Source: Chrysaora quinquecirrha
Lineage: Eukaryota > Cnidaria > Scyphozoa > Semaeostomeae > Pelagiidae
Direction: 5' to 3'
DNA: 64,000 nt
NCBI GenBank assembly: GCA_014526335.1
Contig: JACTAT010000289.1
Span: 260,990 to 324,989, forward strand
In this document: positions 55,915 to 64,000 of the stretch, piece by piece
How the letters are laid out: each line of letters begins with the position of its first letter
Numbering within the stretch: the first letter of the stretch is position 1
Program-made: the position numbers and the translations under genes
Notes under the pieces: model-generated
What the model saw: only the letters and a program-made list of their open reading frames with translations
What the model was told of the DNA's origin: nothing
Database searches by the model: none

Positions 55915-56271
55915 CACTCTTTTTTTATAAGAACAATTTTATAAGAACACGAGCCTGGATTTTGCCCAGATTTTAAGAACAAATTAAGAACAAGCTGAGG
56001 CTGGTCATTTTCATAAGCCCCGAGAAAATCAGCTAAATATGAAAGTACGACAGTCAGACAGCTTTAAAAGCAAGCAAACAATGAGATGGACAAGCATGCT
56101 CCATTTTTACACAACCCTATTACCACTAAAGACATTCACTGACAAAATCAAGATGTCCCAGTAACCAAGGAATTAAGAACAGATTAAGCACATTTCGGCC
56201 TCAAAAAAGGCAAAAACTTAAGAACAGCCAGCCTCAATCAAAATTTCCTGGTCCTTATAAAAAAAAGAGTG
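55915..56271. mobile_element. TA MITE, AAGAAC subfamily
   Basis: CACTCTTTTTTTATAAGAAC and CCTTATAAAAAAAAGAGTG, TA flanks. AAGAACAAATTAAGAACAAG and CTTAAGAACAGCCAGCCTC. The complement of 53241-53602 in its interior. Confidence 0.92.
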
Positions 56272-56479
56272 TAAGGCTAGGCGATCGGAGAACTTTTCCA
56301 CGTTCAATTTTATTAACGCAATTAATAAACAGTTTCCTTTAACATAAATAAGTCAAAACAACAGCCTTAAAGTTCCATACGAAAAAAACATTCCACAATA
56401 CTACTAAATTAAGCAGCAGTAATGAAGGTACGGTATGAGGGAGGTGCTCAAAAAACAACGCTAAAATTGTTATGTTGAC

Positions 56480-57010
56480 CGAACTTGACTGGACTGGAAC
56501 TTGACTTTACCTGGACTGCGGACTGGACTGGCTGAAATGAACTGGAGTGGAACTGGACTGGACTGGAACTTAACTAGAACTTGTCTGGACGGACTGAATT
56601 GAACTGAACTACGACTGGTCAGGTCTGGAACTTAACTGGAACTCGTCTGGACCGAACTGGACTGAACTGCGACTGCGACTGGTCAGGACTGGAAGTGAAC
56701 TGGGACTGGTCAGGACAGGAACTGGATTGTTCTGTACTGGAACTGGTCAGGACTGCAACTTGAATTGAATGTGCCTGGACGGGACTGGAATGGAATGGAC
56801 GGGGACTACAATTACCTAGGCTTGACCGCGACTTGCCTGACGGAACTGGAATGGACTTGACTGGGCTGAGCTTGACTGGGACTGGACTTGACGGGAATTT
56901 GGATTGAACTGGACTGGACCGGACTGGAACCGGACAGAACTAATATTGGACTGGATTTGACTGGACAGGTCGTGACTCATCTGATCTGGACTGAACTTGA
57001 CTTGATTTCA
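56480..57010. repeat. GGACTGGAACT degenerate minisatellite
   Basis: Imperfect ACTGGACTGGAACTTG units over about 530 bp with no clear fixed period. A reading frame at 56888 is partly made of it. Confidence 0.85.
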
Positions 57011-57794
57011 TTTCATTTGATTCGCTTGTCAAAAAGTAAACGTATTTTATGCGGGGTGGATTACGCTTTTCAAAAATCCAATATCACACCACAACTGTTG
57101 AACAACCACACTGTGGTAACAAGGCACGGGTTTTTGCGGTTATTTGAGGTTGTTGCTGTTGATTTCAAAAAGTGGGATGAGTCTAGCCTCAAAGGCAGAC
57201 ATTTCTTGAAATAAGTACTACGTAACAATTTTGCATAGTTGACCATGGGGACCTGTTATAGCTGAAAGCGTTATGGCAGGGCATACATAGAAATTCATGC
57301 AATAGAAACGGAATGAATAATTCAGAGCAGAATTCTGTTTCAGTAACTATTGAAAGAAGCCTAAAGGTACACAGTTAATCCATACGAAACCATATGTCAA
57401 ACAAAGAGAGCGAAATTCAAAGAATGTATTGCAGCTGAGTTTAACATCTTAGCAAGCTAACAGAATGTTTTTAGATTATTTCATTAAATAAATCATGAAA
57501 TTTAAGTTACAGTGATCAAGCTAATTGTCATCTTATCTTAAACAGGAATCAATAAAACATGATTGCCGGGAAATATTGTACATTTTTAATCAACGCTTCG
57601 TCAAATAACGGGGAAATTTCTACAATCTCAAGCATTAATGTTATTGAATGTTTTCTTAAGAAATTGTGTTAAGATGAAAACGCAGTGTTAGTTGGGTATG
57701 AGTAACTGGGAAAGAATCTCAGTCAGAAAAGCCAAATAGAATGGCAGATGGTTTTTTGAAATTCCCAGAAAATGGGAAAAGAGATTGAATATAA

Positions 57795-58330
57795 TCATGA
57801 AGTTGATAATGATTAAGATGACGATGATGGTGATGATGATTGTGAAGACGATAGCTATGATGAAAAGGACTATAATGATGGTGATGATGAGGATGATGAT
57901 GGTGATGTCGATGAGGATGAGGATGATAATGATGTTCATAACTATGATGATTATGATGATGCTCACGATGATGATCATGATGACCATAGACCAAAGATGT
58001 TGATTATGAAGATCATAGTGATCATGATATTGATGATGATGGTGACAACGATGATGATGATCCTGATGATAATCACGATGATGATCATGATGACCAAAGA
58101 ACAAAGATGTTGATGATGAAAATCATAGTGATGATGATGATGAAGATGATGATGATGATTATTATTATTGATATTATTATTATTATTATTATTATGTTAA
58201 TTATGATAATGATGATAATGATGATCATCATCATCATAATGATGAAAATAATAATTACGCTTATAATCAAGACCATTATTATGATGATGCTGATAATGAT
58301 AATCCTTAATATGTATTTTATCATAATTAA
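57795..58330. repeat. GAT trinucleotide tract with AT-rich tail
   Basis: GATGATGATG and GATGATCATGATGACC units, then ATT runs. ACCAAAGATGTTGATTATGA is duplicated at about 57990 and 58090, so there is a longer (about 100 bp) period on top of the triplets. Confidence 0.9.
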
Positions 58331-58869
58331 TTATTTTAACTAATTATTCATAATTATCATTTGTATGAAAAAAAAGAATATAACGATGAATTACTATACA
58401 GTATGTAAAATTACCAGAGGAAACAACATTGAGGCCCAAAACCATTCACCTAAACTCAACTAAACCCATTTACTTAATAAGAGGTGGCCTGTTTCGTTTT
58501 CTGAAGAATATAAAGCTCAACATACCTTTGAAAACCTTTCCTATATTCAGCTTTTCAACCAATTTCAGGCATTCATTATTTCATCCAAAGGCATTGCATA
58601 CTGAAAGAAAAACCAGCATCTTAAAACCGCAATGCATCGAGATTCTTAGGTCAGAGGAAGGCATAAAACCTTATTCTAGCAATGTCAAATCCGGTAGTTG
58701 TCAATTGTAATTTTGATAGCAATGAGACAAAACTTAAACGTCAAGCGGACGAGACTGTGAAAGAAAACTGAGTAAATTTATTTTTACACGCTAGAAAAAT
58801 GAATAGTCTTTGGCTGAGCAGAGAAGCGAATTCAAGGAGTGTATAAGTGATTTTAGCAAAAAAATGGTG

Positions 58870-59420
58870 ATTATGATTATATGATGCTGAAGAGGATGAT
58901 GATGGTGGTGGTGGTGGTGGTGATGATGATGATGATGATAATGATGATGGTGGTGATGATGATGATGATGAAGATTATGACGGAATGATGATGGTGGTGG
59001 GTATATGATGTTGATGACCATGATTGCCAATTTGATGATAAGATGATGATCATGAGATGATGATCATAATCATGATCATCAAATCATGATGCTCACGCTC
59101 ATGATCAACATGATGTTGATGATAATTAACTAAGATGATGATCATGATGATTATAATGATGACGACGACGATGATTAAGATGATAATGATAGGTGATAGC
59201 GACGACTATGATGATGATGATGATAATGATGACGATGATTAAGTTGACGACTACGATGATGACAATGAAAATCATTATCATAATGATGAAGATGAAAAAG
59301 TTAATAACCCTAATCATGACCACCATGATCATGAACATAATTTGATGATGATTAATTAATCAAGATTATGCTGATGATGATGATGACGACGGTGATTATG
59401 ATTATGATGATGGTGATACC
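58870..59420. repeat. Second GAT trinucleotide tract
   Basis: GATGATGGTGGTGGTGG and GATGATCATGATCATC mixtures. Met-, Ile- or His-rich reading frames on both strands are artefacts. Confidence 0.9.
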
Positions 59421-59569
59421 CTTCAAGTAAAAATCAGTATGTTGTGGGGTAAAAATCACTCTGCTGCATCATCCTCTTCTTTCAAATTGAATCGTTCATT
59501 CTCTGCTTGAGTGAATTTTCATTTCCACCCCACCATTTGACGGCTAGTGTGGCCCCAGATGAAGGCATA

Positions 59570-59824
59570 CAAGTTTTTTTCTTACAAGAAAAACCTTTTT
59601 AAGAAACACCAGGCTCAAAATTGGGTTAGAATTTTTTGCTATCTATAAAACTATGTGAGATAAGCACAAGGAAAGTTCATCAGCGTGAAGCCCTTGCCTG
59701 ATAACACATTTCAAACAGGTTTTTGAGTAGGGTAGGGGGGGGAGTGATGTGGTGAAAAATCGCTTCAAAAGTAAGAAACAGACAGGCTGAAATCGAAGCC
59801 AAGTTTTCTTATAAAAAAAGCGTG
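59570..59824. mobile_element. TA MITE, AAGAAA subfamily
   Basis: CAAGTTTTTTTCTTACAAGA and TTCTTATAAAAAAAGCGTG with TA flanks. TAAGAAACAGACAGGCTGAA aligns with the complement of TAAGAA words in 53741-54016. Confidence 0.85.
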
Positions 59825-60310
59825 TATCCCCTACCAGAATCTGTAGCTCGCGGTGTTGTGAATTCGGTTAAAATTGGCTAACTGTAAGAAGGAGGAAATA
59901 AAAAACTAAAAATATCGACTCACGCTTTCCATCCATGATGAAGTCTGCAACTCAAGATTAACCAAAATGTTGAATCAAAAACCAGCAATCCTGTAAGTTC
60001 GTTGCTTTTCTGAATTTTGATTATCTGCATCCTCCAATCAAAAGACCCATATTTGATAATTCATTCGATCCTTCATGAATATTTCATCCATCACATTCTT
60101 TTTTCAATTGAAAAAACCTGAAAAGCATCCTCAAAATTAAGCTAAATCTGTATAAGATCAGTGCAATTGGCTATGATCATCATCGATATAAACTTCTGCC
60201 TTGAACCGATAAGCAAATATAATCGACTTTATTAACAGGTGTGCTAGAACTAAACGCATAATACAGCATCCTGTTTTATAACACCTTTATATATCTTACT
60301 CTATAAACTA

Positions 60311-60670
60311 CACGCATTTTTTTATAAGGAAGTGCTTTATAAGGAAGGTAGTACTCGGATAGGCTAAAACTTAAGGAATTCCAGTACTGGATCAGAGACT
60401 ATTAAGAAATCTGACTTTATTAAAAGTGATGAAGTCTATAAATAGAGCAAGCAATAACCTTTTTGTCAATGGTTTAATTAGTATTCATTTCTATTCGTCT
60501 TCTGACACCTTCATGTCCCTTTATTCCCTTGTCCCTAGGTTTATTTTTAAGAAACAAGTATTACCCGGTAAACAGGTATAAAAGTTAAGGAATCGCTAAG
60601 GAATTTTCAGTACTCAAATTTGGTTGTCAGTTAAGGAATTTTCAGTACTGAGCCGATTTGTAAAAAAATG
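60311..60670. mobile_element. TA MITE, AAGGAAT subfamily
   Basis: CACGCATTTTTTTATAAGGA at the left; a weak right end with AAAAAAATG before TA. AAGGAATTTTCAGTACT is repeated, with CAGTACTG as second word, combining features of the 43257 and 44143 subfamilies. It ends just before the possible mini-exon at 60689. Confidence 0.8.
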
Positions 60671-60688
60671 TATAGTTAATAAACTTAC

Positions 60689-60704
60689 CAGCTTGCGTTG
60701 ACAT
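60689..60704 (-). other. Possible mini first exon, low support
   Basis: ATGTCAACGCAAGCTG followed by the strong donor GTAAGT, phase 1 (MSTQA). A similar case is ATGGATGGAAAGC followed by GTGAGT at 59936-59924. Either could occur by chance. Confidence 0.2.
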
Positions 60705-61030
60705 TAGTAACTTTGAACAGAAAATTGATTGCTATTCTTGTAAATTAGTAAGGTCGTTACTATACTAAAAACAAGCTTTCATTATTAAAGACAAAAATGT
60801 GTCAACCTAATATCAGACTAAAATGCGATGAAACTCGCTAAAATGCTCAAAAAAGAGATATTTATATTTTGAATCCTTAAAATTACGATAAATTTTTGCA
60901 GTAGGAAATGGATACCATATTTATTATTCAGATATGCTGAAGGGAATTCTGTGTATAACACTGGGCATTTCTGAAAGTATATCTTAGGATAGGACCTACC
61001 AAAATGCTTCCCGTAGAATTTACTGTTAAG

Positions 61031-61314
61031 CTGTGGCTAAACTAGGAGAAATGTCACACGTGTCATTGAATCCGGTGTGTTTCCAAGGGTGGCTAACATG
61101 CGAGTGACAAGCGAGCAACTTGTTCCCGGAGTCATTCGCGCGTCGCAGAGACAAGAAATGTTACTGTTGTCACCCAGAAACATTTGCGTGTCTTTCCCTG
61201 CAAATTTTGTCGCATGCTACAAATTTTCTTAGGTGGTTAAAGTGGGAGACATCGAGGGGACATGTCACGCGCGACAATGCTGCTTGCGACCTGTCTCCTA
61301 ATTTAGCCAGGCCT
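61031..61314. mobile_element. GACATGTC-word MITE
   Basis: CTGTGGCTAAACTAGGAGAA at the left and CTCCTAATTTAGCCAGGCC at the right. It ends about 110 bp after the SASS6 stop (minus strand). Confidence 0.82.
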
Positions 61315-61422
61315 TAACTCAGCGACTTTCGCAAAAACAGTAGCTTGATCCGTACGAATTTTATGTAGCCTAGCTATCTTATGTACAATTATATACTAAA
61401 AAAGATGAAATTAAAAGTATTC

Positions 61423-63480
61423 TTAGCTGTTTTCTGCTGTCTTTCCAGTAGGATTACTCCCTGATACAGGAAACGGCCTCACTGTTCGCTTACTCTGCAT
61501 TCCGGGCATTACACCATTGTTTTCAACCCCCGCCGGCTCCCGAGGCTTCTTCTGCAAGTATTTCAGGTCAACAACTGGCTCGGGTTGCTCATCGATTGGT
61601 TGGTTATTGGGTATCCGCTGGCGAAGTGGCTGTCGGCTATCCATGGTTGATGTGATCACAGTGGGTGTTGCAGGTCCATGTGATGAAGGGGGAGATTGCC
61701 ATGCTGGTGGCTTTCGGGGGCCAACAGGGCGATAGAGCACCTTCAAAATAATGGCTCATCAAATTTACTGTATTGGTTTTCACGTAATTGCATCTATGTA
61801 CTAACCCTATGAACAACGCATATTGTCTATTAATTAGCTGCAAAGTAAGATTTGCTTTGCAATTGATATTTATTATTATTATTATTATTATTATTTTGCA
61901 TTTTTAAAAATATAAAGTTAAGAATACAAACCTGATTAGGTCTTTGATCATTGACAATATTGTTACCAACATTTGGTACATATGGAACGTAACCAGCGGA
62001 GGGTGTGCTGTGATGCTAAAAAGCAGATAAATAATAAATTTATACTAATAGCAATACGTTAGACCCTGGAAAAACGATCAAACATTTTAGAATCGCTTGT
62101 CAAGCAAATATTTGACCGTTTGGCCACGTCCAAAAACATTGCTCATCCAACATTTTTCATTTGCTTCAAGCAAAAAATGTTTTGAACTTTTTCAAAAACA
62201 TCACGCCACAAATTTTTTGCTTGTCGAGCAATGTTTTCGACGTGGCCAAACGGTCAAACATTTTGTTGTAAAGCAAATTTAAAATGCTGGACCAACAATG
62301 CTTGACCTTTTGGCAAGGGCCTTATTTGGGGAGAATAAAGAGCCTGCTTATGTGGACGATGGACAAATCCCCCCACCCGTCCGTAAGCTAAGAGGTGACG
62401 GCCGACCGTCCGATACAAAACATTGTATTTATCATTTTGCGCTGGTACGGAAAACGTTACATCTCGGTCAAGTGAGATCTCACTTCTATCGTTGAGAGAA
62501 GAAAGTTGGAAGCTGGGATGTGGGTCGATACCCTATTGTGTGGGAAGATTAAACAATATTAGGTTTTACCGCAGGGTAATATTATCGATAATAAAGCTGC
62601 AATACACCTGAATTTCCTTACAAGCGTTTTATTTATAAAGAACCACTTTATAAGAAACCTACAAGTAGAAGGCCCGAAAATTTAAAGAACTTATACTACT
62701 AAAGAGAAAATCATTAAGGAACTTTTGAATGTTGAATACTTTTAACACTGTAAATAATCAAGAATTGGAATTCCATTCATTTGCAGTCGAAAAGCACATA
62801 AATTGTACGTTAAGCATGTGTCTTGCGATCCGCTCCTGGGCATAACTTCCGCCTTCGTCAATTGCTTTAGTCTGTTTCTGACGTATATACTCTGAGGAGT
62901 GTCTGACAAAACAAACTTTTGGGAATGCCCTATGATGTCTCCTCTGTTCATCACAATTATGAAGTTTCTTACAACTCAAAAATTACTTGTAGTCTTGTAT
63001 GGATGGTAAAAATTAATGACTATCAATTACCACACTTGATCTTGTTGATGAAATCCTTGATGCTGCGTTGTTTACTGTGTTAGATGTTGTATCGTGCATA
63101 CCAAATCGATTTGTTCCTAAATTTTGGTTATTCAGCTGCTTGTTTAACCAATTTATCACTGAAAAAATTATTAAGCACATACAGTTGATGCGTTTCACTA
63201 TTATTTGAAATAAACGAAAATTTTAACCTTGGGAATGGGCATTTGAGCTGGTGGCTATCAGCTTTATACAATTGGTAGAAATAAGAAGAAGAAGAAGAAG
63301 GGCTGGTCGCCCAAGTTATTGAAGAAAAGGTACGTTGTAATATTATGGTTTTGCTACTTGAATAGGCCATATAAAGCATAAAACAGCATAAATCGTACCA
63401 TTTTCATTAGTTTTTGCAAGATCTTGGCTTTCTTCGAATTTCTGCTTCACAGTCTCCAATTCAATTGTTAATTTTTGCGT
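61423..63480 (-). CDS. SASS6: Spindle assembly abnormal protein 6 homologue, last four exons
   Basis: SAS-6 forms the nine-fold cartwheel that templates centrioles. The window holds the C-terminal end: exon 63480-63399 (TQKLTIELETVKQKFEES, the end of the coiled coil), exon 63158-63031 (together reading TNENVINWLNKQLNNQN, the hallmark C-terminal motif of animal SAS-6), exon 62015-61932 (HHSTPSAGYVPYVPNVGN) and exon 61740-61423 (VLYRPVGPRKPPAWQSP then a Pro-rich disordered tail ending TAA). Phases agree at every junction. The globular PISA head and most of the coiled coil lie beyond the right edge. An (ATT)n tract (61868-61900) and an AAACATT MITE sit in the introns. I saw no other exon in 63481-64000. 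Confidence 0.9.
62061..62322. mobile_element. AAACATT-word palindromic MITE in SASS6 intron
   Basis: AGACCCTGGAAAAACGATCA and GACCTTTTGGCAAGGGCC termini. Internal GTTTGGCCACGTCC faces GACGTGGCCAAACGG; about 262 bp. Confidence 0.83.
62630..62815. mobile_element. Truncated AAGGAAC-type TA MITE
   Basis: AAGCGTTTTATTTATAAAGA and the first half of the 43257 interior (GTAGAAGGCCC, TTAAAGAACTTATACTACTA, CACATAAATTGTACGTTAAG) stop abruptly near 62815, where another element begins. Confidence 0.82.
62816..62965. mobile_element. CAGAGTATAAAC-family MITE end joined to a broken element
   Basis: GTCTGTTTCTGACGTATATA, CTCTGAGGAGTGTCTGACA and GGGAATGCCCTATGATGTCT match the right end at 14940-15008. Its left side abuts the truncated element at 62630, so the insertion or a deletion removed the other half. 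Confidence 0.6.
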
Positions 63481-64000
63481 CTGAAAAGCAAAGGACAATA
63501 ATTAATCCAGAACTACACTGGATCGAAATAGAAGAAATATGTCTACGTGGTGGCATTTTCAAAATTTACAGTGTGGCCTGTTTTACAAACAAGAATCAGA
63601 CAGACAAGCAAGAGACGAATATAAGTTTTTTAACAAAAAAGCCAAGCAGATGCTTTTCTAAAACCTAGTTTCCATCGTCGGTGTTACATCGTCGTAAATA
63701 CGAAATAAATACTATTTCTTATGTTTGGAATATAACTGAATTCTCACTTTGTATAAACCTTTATCACATAAATAACCATAACTGACACCGCGACTTAAAC
63801 TAAGACAAAACTCCACGTGTCCTTCTCTCTTCTTTGATTCCCTTTTGTACCATTCGATCACAGTGGTTATGAAGTTACGTCTTAGCGTAATAGGTAAAAC
63901 GAAATTTGGGGTTGTTTGGAGAGACTCACAACAGGAACAATGTTCGAAAATGTCTGATAAACATCCTTGGAACATCCTGAAATTTTGGAAAATTTTCATA
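63481..64000. other. SASS6 intron, no exon recognised
   Basis: A 95-codon frame on the minus strand (63712-63999) has no resemblance to SAS-6 and no flanking splice pattern that I can support. Confidence 0.45.

Noticed and set aside
57688..59338. His-rich and Met/Ile-rich frames resembling metal-binding proteins
   Set aside because: Two GAT trinucleotide tracts; every frame is open for compositional reasons.

Overview
The window is animal nuclear DNA, most likely from a cnidarian and probably an anthozoan such as a stony coral. This is inferred, not proven. The reasons are short exons split by introns with canonical splice sites, cnidarian-like gene content (a class A GPCR, a multi-Kazal inhibitor, a LamG plus fibronectin-III protein), AT-rich DNA, and many small inverted-repeat elements and SINEs. 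There is one 500-N assembly gap (29088-29587).

Layout. 3-692 (+): GPCR lacking its N-terminal part at the window edge. 4648-11540 (+): nine 3' exons of ACAD8, the mitochondrial isobutyryl-CoA dehydrogenase of valine breakdown; the 5' exons were not found. 14531-20163 (+): secreted protein with five Kazal inhibitor domains, one exon frameshifted. 21582-25337 (-): ABT1/ESF2 ribosome-biogenesis RNA-binding protein. 25982-26286 (+): first two exons of an ARFGAP2/3 gene, divergent from ABT1, the rest absent. 29588-30329 (-): type II membrane protein resembling a glycosyltransferase, running into the gap. 31881-46825 (-): secreted or cell-surface LamG plus three-FN3 protein, with a further possible first exon at 55248-55332. 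61423-63480 (-): last four exons of SASS6, the centriole cartwheel protein. The genes are functionally unrelated neighbours and form no operon or pathway.

Most of the remaining sequence is non-autonomous mobile DNA and tandem repeats. Between 43.2 and 60.7 kb lie at least twelve copies of TA-flanked inverted-repeat elements (MITEs) with related termini. Each subfamily carries its own short word (AAGGAAC, AAGCAAC, AAGAAC, AAGAAT, AAGAAAC), repeated at the termini and internally. When homologous elements differ in this word they differ at nearly all copies together. Several unrelated MITE families in the window show the same architecture, with one family-specific word iterated throughout. I regard this as the most interesting signal here. 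Other curiosities are a 10-bp tandem array whose core matches the E2F site, two nested MITE insertions, a 5S-rRNA-like SINE, a dimeric 165-bp minisatellite, and two coding frameshifts at A-runs that look like sequencing errors.

All exon calls were made by eye from splice sites, phase and remembered family sequence; no search or alignment program was run. Repeat boundaries are approximate except where a target-site duplication is stated.
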